A stretch of 64,000 bases of DNA from contig CM073202.1 of assembly GCA_037042915.1 (NCBI GenBank), positions 1,674,001 through 1,738,000 on the forward strand, read 5' to 3'. The translations under genes were made by a program, and so were the position numbers. Position 1 is the stretch's first letter, and the number at the start of each line of letters is the position of its first letter. This document shows positions 12,001 through 23,536 of this stretch, piece by piece. Below the pieces are notes generated by a model, which was not told the DNA's origin, did no database searches, and saw nothing but the letters and a program-made list of their open reading frames with translations. Source of the DNA: Auricularia sp. M13. Its lineage: Eukaryota; Basidiomycota; Agaricomycetes; Auriculariales; Auriculariaceae.

Positions 12001-14476
12001 CCTTTGCGATGGCGTGCAGCTCGGCGCGGACGCGTTGGCTGGTTTCCCGTCGCTCAAGACGCTTCGCCAGACTGGCATGCTCGCATACCACAATGTCAAC
12101 GTGTTCAACTCGGACAGCCGCAACAAGTCGATGATCATCCACATCGAGAATCAGTACGAGAACAAACCCGCTGAGCAACTCGCCCAGCAGATGTTGGGCC
12201 GGCGCGCGTTCCTCGGCTGGCCGTTCTTGCATGAAGGGCAGGTCGTTGCCATATCCGATTCGCAGTTCAAGTATACGAAGGCTCCGGGCGGCGCGGTCGT
12301 CGCTAATCGCATGGGCTTTGAAGCTTCGAACGTGTGGAAGCGCAAGGTCGAACGTCTTACGCATCTTTACTCGAAGCGATTCGGCGTTATTGTTGGGGAC
12401 GTGGATGTGCTCGTTCAAGCGCGTCCTTTGAAAGGCACGTACGCCTGGTCAAACTTGCTTCACCTTTGCTGATGGTTCGCAGGATTGAAGCGCGCGGCAT
12501 CGGGCGCTCTCGTAAAGGACTACCAAGACACAGAGATCGAACAGGCGATGCAGTTGGTCATCACGCAGGTTACATCTGAGGATCCCCGGTTCGTGGAAAA
12601 AGAGCCTCCTCCACTCAGCGAGGAATTCCCTGTCGGGACTCGGGTGTTCTTCCTGGGCGAACATGCCTATGGCACTGCCGCGCAGGTTTCCGAAACGACG
12701 GACAAAACGCTTTCCATTATGATAGCTGCAAGTCTTTCTTCAGCCCTATTTATGTTGTCGCTCACCATGATCCTAGTTCATCCGCGCCGAAGCCAAGGAA
12801 CCAGACAGTTTCAAGCAGATACTTGCGACGCGCGTTGCCGGTCGTTATTTCCCCTCGTACATTGTCGCGGAGAAGCTCAACATGTCTCCTCTCGCGTTAT
12901 CGCGCATCACCTCGAGCTTTATGGTTCTTGGTCCGGACGGCTCCAAAGTGAACCTTGGTCTTGGCCTCAAGTTCGAGGCGAAGGGGTTGAAGGTTATGGA
13001 GTACACCCGCAAAGAAGGCCGTACCTGGGAGTTTAGCGACAAGGCCATGCAGCTCATTCGCGACTACAAGGTAGTAATTCTTGTACCCGCACTAGGATCT
13101 GCGGTTTGACTGACCAATGTATAGACAATGTTCCCAGAGCTGTTCAAATCACTGGAAGGTCGCAATACCGACGGTAAGACTTTCTCAAATTTGTAAAGGA
13201 GGGCTGACATGCTCTCAGATATGTCGCGCGCGGCAGACATTTTCCGGGGAGCAGACCCAGATATGCGCCTTCGTGAAGCCAAGTCCTGGTTGTCCAAACG
13301 AGGGGTTCGCGACTTCGAACCGGTCGCTTTGTCTTGTGATCAACTCGACAAGGTGGGCAATGCAATTTCCCTCTCAGTGAAGAACACTGACACCGCTACA
13401 AAGGAAACTGTGCGGCTGATTGAGAATCTTGCCGATGAGTTGACGAAGGCAAAACACGCCGACACATTCAAGAAGGCTCTTGTCAAGGGTATTCCGAGAG
13501 AGGCCGTTCTGTTGCCGCGCATGCACAATATCGACTACAGGGCCAGTCATTCTCGCTCGGAGATCGTGTCACGATGGTGCAGGAGACCGGCGGTGTTCCT
13601 CTGTCCGCAAAGGGTGTTGTCGTTGCACTAAATGCAAACTCGATGGACGTCGTGTGGGATATTCCCTTTATGTCCGGCACAACGCTTCAGAACAGGTGGG
13701 CTATTGCACATCGGGTACAGCACATCCGCTGATCATTGTCCACCAGATGCTCACAGTATCGTGGCTCAACGGTGTCGTTCAGCTCTTGCCTGAATTTGAC
13801 GCGCCGTCAATACGTGATGGAGACCGGCCAGAAATCGCAGCAAGCAGCCTCCCGCCAGACAACTTACATGCCTCGCGGACGTGGCGGATTGACAGTGCAA
13901 CCTACTCGGTCGGACTCGCAACCGCGTCTTCCCCAGCCACCTTTGTAAGCCTTTGTGGACACCCGCGGGTCTTCATCTCTGATCTGAGTTCACAGCACGG
14001 CGCCTATGAAGATTATGAACAACCCTAACAGACCTGGGCCACAGCAGCAGCAAAGTCATCCATCTCCTGTTGCTCCAGCCGCATCATCGGGTGCTTCATG
14101 GAGGGGGGGTCATACGCCTTCCAACAGCGTGCCAGTCACCCTCTTCAGCGATCCGGCTATCGTTCAGGTTTCTCGTGGAGGTGCACCGGTGCCGCGTGAT
14201 GTTCCTCCACGAGGTGGTTCTCCAGCTCCGCGAGGCGGTCACCGCGGCCGCGGACATTACCACAATGCCTCTCAGTCGGGTCACCCCCAAGATCAAGCCC
14301 TTATACCCGACTTCCCTGCTCAGTATTCCAATGGAACGCAAGGTTTCCGTGGACGCGGCCGAGGCGACTTCGTCCCTCGTGGTTTCCGCGGTGCGGGTGA
14401 AGGTCGTGGAGGCGGCCGTGGATTCCGCGGTCGCGGTCGCGGTCGTGGTGCACCTCCTGCCGATGTATCCTCGTAG
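9097..14476 (+). CDS. XRN1: Cytoplasmic 5'-3' exoribonuclease XRN1
   Basis: This enzyme degrades decapped mRNA 5'-3' in the cytoplasm. The conserved N-terminus MGIPKFFRYISERYPLISQL is only recovered by joining tiny exons: ATGG at 9097-9100, 11 nt at 9152-9162, 17 nt at 9220-9236, then 9289-9344 and 9407-9445. From 9501 the catalytic core runs SHPNDGDAHYRI, FFMAIDGVAPRAKMNQQR, VILSGHDVPGEGEHKIMEYIR and YGLDADLIMLGLL. Later blocks match the PAZ/winged-helix/SH3-like half, for example MYYYYSGVASWGWFYNYHYAP, QPYRDLM and VGTRVFFLGEHAYGTAAQV. The C-terminus is Gln/Pro-rich, then an RG/RGG tail (RGGGRGFRGRGRGRG) ending at 14476, suited to RNA binding. About fifteen introns are read. The start is secure because the spliced N-terminus matches the family residue for residue. 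Confidence 0.95.
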
Positions 14477-14730
14477 TACCTCCACTTTTATCGTCTTCTC
14501 GTGCATGTACATCTCGCCAATTCTGTCTTCTCTCGATGCCACATGCTCCATTAGTCCCGGATTATTAGGGGCATTTCTTCGCACGCGAGCAATTTGCAAT
14601 ACAATCTCGATTCATGCGTGTAAGAGAGCGGGGGATGGACTATGAATACAATGTACGAGAGCATCGCTTCCTCTACTATGTAATAAATGCTGCAGATCCG
14701 CACAATGCTGTGAATGCCGCGACTAGAGAT

Positions 14731-17700
14731 TTACTTGCTCTCGCCAGCCGGAGGGTCCAGCAGCAGAGTCTCCTTCCATCGTTCCGCGACTGCCTCGCCG
14801 CGGAAAACCTCGTGCAGCACCTGGTGCACGGTATCCACATATACGAATTCGATGCCCTGCTTCACACTGGCAGGCACATTCTCCTCGATGTCAGCCTGGT
14901 TGGCAGCGGGTGCGAGGATCTTCTTGATCCCTGCTCTGTGCGCCGCAAGGATTTTCTCCTTCAGTCCGCCAACTGGAAGTACCTGTCCGACCAGTGAAAT
15001 CTCTCCGGTCATGGCTGCAACGTTATCTTAGCACTTTAGGTGCATGGACACATAGTAATCGACTCACCGATGTCAGGATGAACCCGCGTCTTGGTAAAAA
15101 GTGACACCAGTGCGGAAAGGATAGCCGTGCCTGCGCTCGGTCCTTCCTTACCAATGCTGCCTTCGGGCATGTGCAAATGCACATCGCGATCGGAGAGGAA
15201 CTGCGACGAGGGATCCTCCGTGATACCCAATTCGAACGCGTGGCTCTTCACCCAGCTCAGTGCGATCTGGGCGCTCTCGCGGATGACTTCGCCGAGCTTG
15301 CCAGTCAGCTGCAGACCGCCTTTACCAGGCATGCTCTACACACATATGTTAGCCGCCGCGAACTTCGAGGAATAGCGTGATGCAGACGCACAGTAGCTTC
15401 AATGGGCATGACTGCGCCAGAACCATTGCCGAGGTATCCAAGGCCGCTGCTCACGCCCGGGGGCGGCGGAGTGCGTACAACCGGTCCTTATGGTAGACTT
15501 GAGGGCCGACATACTCCTTGAGGTTGTCTACACCGATCCGGACATGCACCGTCTCAGGAATGTCGAGCGGCTTGCGCTCCTCGGTCGTCACGCCGATGGG
15601 CTTCTCCTCCGCCTTCCCGTCCTTCGCCTGCTCTTCGGACGCGACACTGGGATCTTGCGACGGCGGGATGCTGTTGACCTCCGCATGCGCCGTCGATGTT
15701 GCCGCGGGCGAGACCTTCTCCTCCGGCAGCGCGTCCTCGCCCAGGTCCTGAACAATTTTGAGGGCCGCTTTACGATAAATCTGCCAGCAAGCTCAGTCCA
15801 TGCGCAGTTATGCAGTGCTTGGACGGATACCTTTTCGATGTGCTTCTTCAAGTTGCGCACACCGCTCTCGCGACAATAATATTTGATAAGCATATCGATG
15901 GCCTCGGGCTCCAACACGACGTCGGCTTTGGAAAGGCCTGAAGATTCCTTCGCTTGTGGTGCGAGATACCTGTCCGCAATTTGCATCTTCTCCTCGGAGA
16001 CGTAGCCGCTCACTTCCAGCACCTCCATGCGGTCAAGCAGGGGTGCCGGAATAGTGTCCAGAACGTTCGCTATAAGCAAAGGTCAGCAGCAGGCGCAGTA
16101 TATCCAAGTCGTCGTGCACACCTGTACAAACGAAGAGAACGCGGGATAGATCAACAGGCACATCCATGCTGAAATACAGGTCAGACATGCGTCAGAACAG
16201 CCGACGGGCTGACATACTAATGGTCCAAGAACGCAGTATTCTGCTCAGGGTCAAGCATTTCCAGCAACGCGCTGGACGGGTCGCCGTTGTGCCCACGCCC
16301 AATCTTGTCGACCTCGTCGATGAGCACAAGCGGGTTCTCAGTGCCAACACGCTTCAGCGCTTGGATGATCTTGCTCGGCAATGCTCTACGCATCGCCGTC
16401 ACCGTCAGCTTTTTGCGCAGAAAGAATGCGCGCAGCGGGCTCACCCAACGTATGTTCTCCGGTGTCCCTTAATTTCAGCGACGTCCGTAAGACCGCCGAC
16501 CGAGAAACGGAAGAACTGCCTGTTCAAAGCGCGCGCAATGCTCTTGCCGATGGACGTCTTGCCGACGCCCGGCGGGCCTACGAAGCAGATGATCTTGCCC
16601 TCAACCGTGCCGCGCAGCTTGCCCACGGCCAAGAACTCCAGGATGCGGTCCTTGACATCGCGCAGGCCGTAGTGGTCCTCATCGAGCACCTTCCTGGCAT
16701 GTGCGATCGAGTAATTCTCTGGCGAATGGACGCCCCAGGGGATCTGTGTGAGCCAGTCGAGGTAGTTGCGCGTGACGTTCGCCTCGGCCGCGGCGGGCTC
16801 GAGCGTTGCGAGCTTGGAGAGCTCCTCGTCAAACACCTTGCGCACGGCCTCGGGCATCTTGAGCTGTGCCGCGCGCTCCTTGAACTTCTCGATGATCTTG
16901 TCCTTGCCGTCGCTCTCGAGCCCGAGCTCCTTCTTGATGCCCTTCAGCTGCTCCATGAGGTAGTACTCGCGCTGTCGCTTCTGGATCTTGCTCTCGACGT
17001 CGCGCGCAATCTTCTGCTGCAGCTGCGCGTTGATGAGCTCCTTCTTGAGCACCAGGAGCGCTTTCCGGAGACGGTCCTCGATATCCATGCTCTCCAGCAC
17101 GTCCTGCAGGTCACCGACCTCGCCGGTTGACACCGCCGCTGCGAAGTCCGCAAGCTTGTCCGGTTCCTCGAAGAGGGTGCTCGAGGTCTGGTAGGAGGTG
17201 AAATTGGCGATCTGGTCGCGGAAGAGCGGGTTGAGCTGCGCGATTTCCTTGAAGACGGCGATGAGCTCGGACGTCACAGCGTGCACGTATTGCGCCTTCT
17301 TGTCAAACGGCTGGGGAGCAAGTTCTCAACATTGACGACCGAGACGTCGTGGTCTAGCAAGAATGAAGTTTGCAGATTTGCTGCTTCCAGTTGATTAGTA
17401 ACGGCGAAAAAAGAGACCAGATGGCGGCTACGTACGTGAAGCCGTGGCAGCGTCTGCCGCCTCGTCCGTCGCAGGCTCCGCTGGGTCCACGTTCGCTCTC
17501 TGTATTTTGCCGTCCTTGCCGACCAGCGAGGTTATGCGTATTCGTCTGTGCGGAAAAGCACGATGGTGAGCGCCTTGTCCTTCTCCGCGTCGCCTGCCTT
17601 TGCTTTCCGTCTGTGCCGGGAATACGCTGGTAATCTGGGCAAAGACACCGACGTGATGGACAGCGTTTATGTCGCTGAGGACGTCACTGTCGGCGTTTTC

Positions 17701-18291
17701 GTCCTTGAGCAGGAACGCGCCGATGTATGCCTGACCGCGCCGAAGCATGTCCTCGATGGCGGCCACGACATTGGGGTCGCGGACGACAACGGCCTTGTAG
17801 AATCCGGGGAAGAGCGGGCGACGGGCGATGGGGAGGGCGAGGACCTGCGGGTAGTAGTCTGGAATGTTCGGTTTCGAGATAGCCGACGTCCGCGTCGCCG
17901 AGCTGCTCGTGTCTTCCTCCTCGGGCTCCACGTTCTCAGGCGGCGGGTCCTCCGCGCCATCGTCGCTGCTCGACGGGGGAGCCGACGCCGCGCCAGACGA
18001 AGAGGACGACGAGCCGGAGGCTGGCGGGCTAGACTGGTCGTCTTCCGCACTCAGCTCGACGGCGGCCGCTGAAGGCTGGTCGAGCGCGCTGCTTTCGCTG
18101 GCGGGCTGGGTGGGCGCTGCGACGACGGTGCGCGCTCCAGGGCGTCGGGCAGCCTCGCTGCGATTATTAATCCATCGAGGATAGGCAACGCGCGGTCCAG
18201 ACGAAAAACATCGGGCGGTGAGTATGGACTGGCGCAGGGCGCTGTCCAGGGTGCGCCGGGTCGAGCGCAGGCTTCGTGCGGCCGCCAGCAT
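14731..18291 (-). CDS. PIM1: Mitochondrial ATP-dependent Lon protease (PIM1)
   Basis: This AAA+ serine protease of the mitochondrial matrix degrades misfolded proteins. ATG 18291 opens [21 protein letters not shown], an arginine-rich mitochondrial presequence, then a Ser/acid-rich spacer. The Lon N-domain starts with [20 protein letters not shown], followed by a long coiled region (about 17286-16700). The Walker A is [18 protein letters not shown], followed by GHRRTYVGA. The protease domain has the catalytic serine in [10 protein letters not shown] (about 15105-15125) and the catalytic lysine in [17 protein letters not shown] near 14940. The C-terminus is near SK at 14731. There are at least six short introns. 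An acidic/Gln-rich insert sits between the ATPase and protease domains near 15600-15760. It converges with XRN1, 254 bp between stops. Confidence 0.95.
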
Positions 18292-18722
18292 CGCTCGCGT
18301 GTTCCTGACGGCGACAGGGACCTCCTGCCAGCCACGAAAACGAGTGCGGAAGACGCGTCACAGTCGGAGCTATAACTTGCTGTTCCCTTTTGGACGCGCG
18401 CGATTATCAGATTATCTTGAACGTGCTTCCCCGAGGCATCGTCTTCTTTCCAGACAACCCAAAAAAAAGTGACTCGATTCAGTTCTTTTCTCGAGAACCG
18501 ATGCCCATGGTCATTACCTGGGGACTGCAGTCAATGGTTGAAGCTTCGAGTCCAGATTTCATACATCTGTCAGCAGAACGCGTAATCCTCATCCTCTTTT
18601 GATGCAACAGCCACCCAAGATGTTGATTCTATGTCTAATATGCTCTTCAAAACATCTTTCGTCCTTCGAACAGGACTCTATTAAAATTTAATTCCTGCTC
18701 CGCGTGAGTCCGTCCTCTATTT
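18292..18722. other. Intergenic, promoter of Lon
   Basis: This gap separates two minus-strand genes. I see no coding signal or clear motif beyond an A-run near 18468. Confidence 0.4.
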
Positions 18723-20266
18723 CTACTCTTTGAATTTCCACTCTGCATGCCGGTGGAGCATATAATCCTTACTCTGGATGCCCTTCCAGACACCGTACAG
18801 GCCGCCCAGCGGGGGTATACTCTTGAGATAGCCCGTCCACGTCTGACGTTCCTCCTCGCGCGCCTCCACATTGACCTTGACCTTGTCGTGGACGGTCGGT
18901 AGCGTATCGGCATGATATTTCGTGCGCAGCGCGTCATACCACGGTCGGTCATAAAGCTTCCAGAACTCCTCTTTGTCGTAGTAGGTGTGCGCATATAGCC
19001 ATTTCCGGCCACCGAGCTCGACAAGCTTGTCCTCGAGAGCGCGGTTCTTGGCCACAAACTCATCTGGATCGGCAGGGCCCCAACCCCATAGGCCAATGTT
19101 CAGGGACGGTGGGGTGGTCAGAGTGCCGTCAGCAGCAGTCTCTGTCTCTCCGGTATGCGGATGGAAGGTTGGCGGGGGCGTCTGCTTCAAGGGGCACAGC
19201 CAGAGGGGCCAGATATCGAAATTTTCAGCAGTGTAGTTGACGAAGGCCTCGGCGGTCTTGTAGGGCAGACCTAGGTCCTGAACGACGAAGCGGGAGGACT
19301 CTCCGCTGGCGTGAAGGGTGTGGTATAGCATACGAGTGTGCATGAAGTCGTCGAGAAACCAGCGGAAGAAGCGTGTGAAGGGCACGGCCTTCAAGTAGGC
19401 GAAGCCCGCGGCGCCGACCCAGAAACCGCCACGATCGTAGCGGAAGAGGTACTCGGCGAGAGGGATATAGTCCACAGGGGAGGACGAGGCAGATTCGGTC
19501 GAAGGGGAAGGACCAGCAGCGGGAATGTTGCTGGTGCGGTCTTGAACGTGGAGATAATACCAAGGATCCCAGGCGCCACTGAATGTCTGGATCTTGGCGT
19601 TGGTGGGCTTGTCGTCGGTCAGGGTTCCAGTGACTACAACACTGTGGTCCTTGGAGAAGAGGATGCCGTCGACAAAGTCGTTGACCGGGTTCTCAGTTTC
19701 GGCGCGTATACGGGCGACGGCCTCGGCGACGCTGCTGGTGCGATGGTAGGTTGTCCGGACGAACTTCTTGGCCTCCTGGAGTTGGATCTCAAGGAGAGTC
19801 GTCACGCCAAGGGAACCAACAGCTCCAGCGGCCCCGTGGAACAGATCGGCGCGCTCCTCGCGAGACGCACGAACGACGTCGCCGTTCCCGAGGACGATCT
19901 CAGCCCAATTGACCGTATCGCTAAAGAAGCCGTGCTTGAACGAGGAGCTTTCGCCCGCCGTACCCGCCAGGCCCCCTCCTGCGGTAATGCCGGGGAACTC
20001 CATCACGACGGGAGGGACCAGGCCGTACTTGAGCGTGCACTCGACGAGCTTGTCCATGGGGACGTTCGGCTCGACAAGGGCAGTGCGAGCGCCATGGTCG
20101 ACCTGGAGAACATTATTGAGGGCACTGATGTCGACGACAGGCTTGCCCGCGTGTTGGGGGCGAGTGCTGTTTGTGCTGCCATGGTAGATGCGGTAGGGCA
20201 CGCGTCGCTCGAAAAGCCACGGACGTCCGACGCAATGGAGGTGACAGCCTGCTTGTGGCTCTCCAT
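18723..20266 (-). CDS. DHCR24-like FAD oxidoreductase, with an apparent 1-nt frameshift
   Basis: This is a VAO-type FAD-binding oxidoreductase of the delta(24)-sterol reductase family. Landmarks are RIYHGSTNSTR, NNVLQVDHGARTALVEPNVPMD, PGITAGGGLAGTAGESSSF (FAD site), WYYLHVQDR and the C-terminal half LWLCPLKQTPPPTFHPHTGE with HAHTYYDKEEFWKLYD. Almost the whole coding region is one exon. The only ATG in context, 20266, opens MESHKQAVTSIASDVRGF. The rest of the protein (FERRVPYRIYHG) lies one frame away, and no ATG opens that frame upstream. One extra T in the TTTT run (20212-20215, minus strand) would join the two. It may be an assembly error or a recent inactivating indel. The sterol substrate in this fungus is not known. 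It starts 164 bp from CWC2, divergently. A decayed copy lies at about 30300-30680. Confidence 0.8.
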
Positions 20267-20430
20267 TAGCAGCTCGCGGTGGGGTGGGGAGTTGGTCAAG
20301 TTTTTTCGGAGACTTGTTTGTTTGGAGTTGTTGGAATTTGGGGGACCGTGATCAACGACACCGGCAAAGACCGTGACAGTCACCGCAACGGCCGGCACCG
20401 AATCGGATCCACAAGTAAACCTGCGCGTCC

Positions 20431-21597
20431 ATGTCGTCTGAGCCACCTAAGAAGAAGCTGCGCCCTGCACGCAAGCAGGTGCTGCCTGGTCAAGTGGACA
20501 AGAAGCAGGAGGTTCAGACTGGCAAGGAGTACAGTCAGTGCTCTCTTGCATCCCCGTCACCACACACCTAACTCGCGCGCAGACATCTGGTACAACAAAT
20601 GGGCTGGCGGTGACCGCGAAGACTCGTACTCCAAGTGCGCTCCTGAGCTTCAACAATGAGAGAGCGCGCCCAGTACTGACAATGGCTTAGCAAAGTCAAA
20701 TCGCAGACGCGCTGCAACATCGCGCGGGACGCGGGCTACACGCGCGCGCAGACGACGGGGATGAAGTACTGCTGCCTCTTCTTTGCACGCGGCTGCTGCC
20801 CGTACGGGTACGAGTGCGAGTACCTACACGTGCTGCCGAGCGCCGAGACGCAGCTACCGGACTCATCCAAGGACTGCTTCGCGCGCGAGAAGTTCTCCGA
20901 TTATCGCGACGACATGGGCGGCGTCGGCACCTTCACCCGCGAGAACCGCACCCTTTACGTCGGCCGCATCAAGGAAACCGGCCCCGGCGAGGAGACAGAG
21001 GAGATTGTCCAGCGACATTTCAAGGAATGGGGTGAAATCGACCGCAGTACGCCCAGTTATTTCATATGAATATTCTACTAATTTTCCATTGTGACAGTGC
21101 GTGTGCTGCAGCACCGTGGCGTGGCCTTCGTTACATACGTCTCCGAGTACAGCGCGCAATTTGCAAAGGAGGCCATGGCGTGTCAGAGTCTTGACAACGA
21201 CGAGATTCTCAACGTTCGCTGGGCCACCGAAGATCCGAATCCAACCACGAAAGTCATAGAAAAGCGTCGGTTGGAGGAAATTGGTCAAGAGGCCATCTCG
21301 ACGCGCGTAGATCCGCGCATTGTCGACGCTGTGCGCTCCATTCGTGCTTTGGAGGAAGGCGTCGAGTATGTTCCCGACGAGCCAGAGGTATACGAACAGG
21401 AAGCAGGCGCCGAGCCTCCTGCGAAGCGGCAAAAGGTCGAGGACACGAGACCGAGCGGTTTGCTCAATTCGGAGACGCTGGATAACTTGCGCTACTTCGC
21501 CGAGCTCAAGAAGAAACGACAGGCCGCCGTCAAGCCCGTCAAGACGAACGCGCTTGCGCTTACAGCCGCATATGGCAGCGACGACGACGACGACTAA
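20431..21597 (+). CDS. CWC2: Pre-mRNA-splicing factor CWC2
   Basis: CWC2 is an RNA-contacting component of the spliceosome (Prp19/NTC-related) that helps shape the catalytic core. ATG 20431 gives MSSEPPKKKLRPARKQ. Exon 1 splices in frame into NIWYNKWAGGDRED (the conserved YNKW), then KSQTRCNIARDAGYTRA. A CCCH zinc finger follows: CLFFARGCCPYGYECEYLH. The RRM starts at RTLYVGRIKETG and continues across an intron near 21050-21095 with VAFVTYVSEYSAQFAKEAM and LNVRWATEDPNP. The C-terminal region has ALEEGVEYV and ends in a run of Asp residues. All family domains are present in the usual order. It converges with TMA46, 78 bp between stops. Confidence 0.93.
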
Positions 21598-21675
21598 ACG
21601 TCTTCCGGAATCTGTGCAATTGTAGCGTGCGGGATAGCATCATTGTCAATGTACATCGTAGATTCTTCCTCAAAT

Positions 21676-23179
21676 TCATGTGTCCGGCCCATTGCTGGAC
21701 CCCGGCTGGTTTGCATCATCTTCCGAGTCAGAGTCCTCCGGTGGTGGATGGTTGCCGTTATCATCATCGTCGCCCACACCATCTTCGCGATAGTGCTGAC
21801 GGTATGCATCCATGTCGAACTCGTCCTCCTCTTCGTCGTCCTCCTGGAACCACTCGGGGTTGTACGAGAACAGGTCGCGGCCGCTCATGCCGCTGAGCTT
21901 GCCGGCGGCGTGCTGCGTGTCCTTGGCCTTCTTGAGCGCGTCGAGCTCGGCCTGCTTCTTGTCCATGCGCGTGCGCTTCCACACGGCGAACGTCTCGGGC
22001 GTGACGGGTGTGAGGTTCGTGCCGAGCTTGTGCCGCTCGACCTCGAGGAACTCCTCGAGCGAGATCGTGTTCGCTTTCGCCGCCTCGTCCGCCGCCTTCT
22101 TCTGCGACTTGAGCACGAACCCTGGCGGCAGCGCGTGCCGGTATTGGCACTTTTCGCCGTTCGGGCATTCCCAGAACCAGCCGTATCTTTTCAAGAACGC
22201 GCGTGAATGGTCATGAAGAGAGCAGGAAGGGGAAATAAGTACTTGGAAGTTTCGATGGCTTCGATGAAGTATTTGCACACGATCTGTATTCGGTGGTTGT
22301 GAGTTTGGCTCTTGGGAGGGCGGACAAGACGATGCTCACATCCGTCGTAGTTCGTGGGTTGCCTGCTTTTGACAACACGACCGTCTTCAGTTTCTCATCG
22401 TCCCACTTATCCATCGTATCTGTGGGCACGAGCTTAGTATGATGTCTTTAGTAAAATGGAAGAGCACGACACACCGTTAGCTTTGTCGTCTCGTGCGTCA
22501 GAGTACAAGTCCTTCTTCTCCACTTTTCGACCTACGTCCATGTTGTGGCTGAACTTGCATCTGCGCAGCGTGTTAGCCAAGGAGCGAAAGAGCACGAGGT
22601 CGAGAGCAAGAGCAAGCGCACTTATTGCCCTTGTCACAGTGCCCGGCCTTGTAGAACGCGCAAAGAATCGTCTTAGGATCTATCCAACATAAGCGAACTT
22701 GAATACTGAGATAGCTTGGCCATGCGCACCGACGCCGAAGGGGACTTTCTGGACTTGAACGGGCTTGAAGAGCTCTGCCTCCTCCTTCTTGCGTTTCTCC
22801 GCGTCTGCCTTGGCCTTGGCCTGCGCATCGCGTTCGCGCTGCTTTGCTAGCTCTTCCTTATTCTTGCCAGCCATAGAAGCCTGTACACGCGACACAGGTG
22901 AATTCGAGCGCCATGGAACGACCGGCCGCGAGCGTACCTGTTGCTGCACCATCTGCACATGCTTTTGCACTTTCGCAGACTTATTTTTCTGCGCACAAGG
23001 ATGACGCGGTTGAGCAGCCTGAGCAGCTCAGGGTGGGAGGCTACTGACATTCTTCAGGCCGAATGTCTGCGCGACAACGATGAGCACAGCCTGAACAACA
23101 TGCAAGGGCTGGGGGCGCGCTATACCTTGTCCTCTTTGACTTTCGACGACGACGCCTGCTGCTGCTTCTTGGGCGGCAT
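21676..23179 (-). CDS. TMA46: CCCH zinc-finger protein TMA46/ZC3H15 (DFRP1)
   Basis: This is the partner of the DRG/Rbg1 GTPase, associated with translating ribosomes. ATG 23179 gives [18 protein letters not shown]. Following exons encode the conserved FGLKN-type start of the DFRP region, then a Lys/Glu-rich helix ([20 protein letters not shown]). The first CCCH finger is [19 protein letters not shown], split by an intron. The second contains [20 protein letters not shown]. The DFRP domain follows ([33 protein letters not shown]), then [20 protein letters not shown] and an acidic tail. Architecture matches the family throughout. About six short introns were read. Confidence 0.92.
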
Positions 23180-23536
23180 TGTGGTCTGGGGCGGTCAGTG
23201 GTCTGAGTGGTTACGGTCGCGACGACGGCGCGTGGGTGAGGAGTGACGATGGCAGCCTGAGGACCGGAAGCCCGGATGCTTTCCTGTCATGCCGATCGCT
23301 TGGCCATCGCCACGTTCTCGGGGATGAAGTTGTGCATGTTGTCTCACGCGACCAGAAGCTGGGGAGGAACCATGACTATCGTCTTAGCTGTCAAACCTCT
23401 GGAGAACCGCGCCCTCATATCGTATTTCTCCAAAGGAGGAGCGGCCAGCATGCATTGACATTGACAGTTTCTCTCTGAGTCGAGCTCATCGTACACGTAC
23501 AAATAAACTCATTACAAATCGAATCCATCCTCGCTC
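23180..23536. other. Intergenic, promoter of TMA46
   Basis: No coding signal is visible. This is the upstream region of TMA46 and the downstream region of the GH71 gene. Confidence 0.4.

Noticed and set aside
16381-17130. Plus-strand open frame of 249 codons opposite Lon
   Set aside because: Leu/Arg/Asp-rich antisense reading of the Lon coiled region and ATPase domain.
19338-20351. Long plus-strand open frame (about 337 codons) opposite the DHCR24-like gene
   Set aside because: Mirror of a GC-biased real gene; composition is Asp/Gly/Val/Arg-rich nonsense and it has no family signature.
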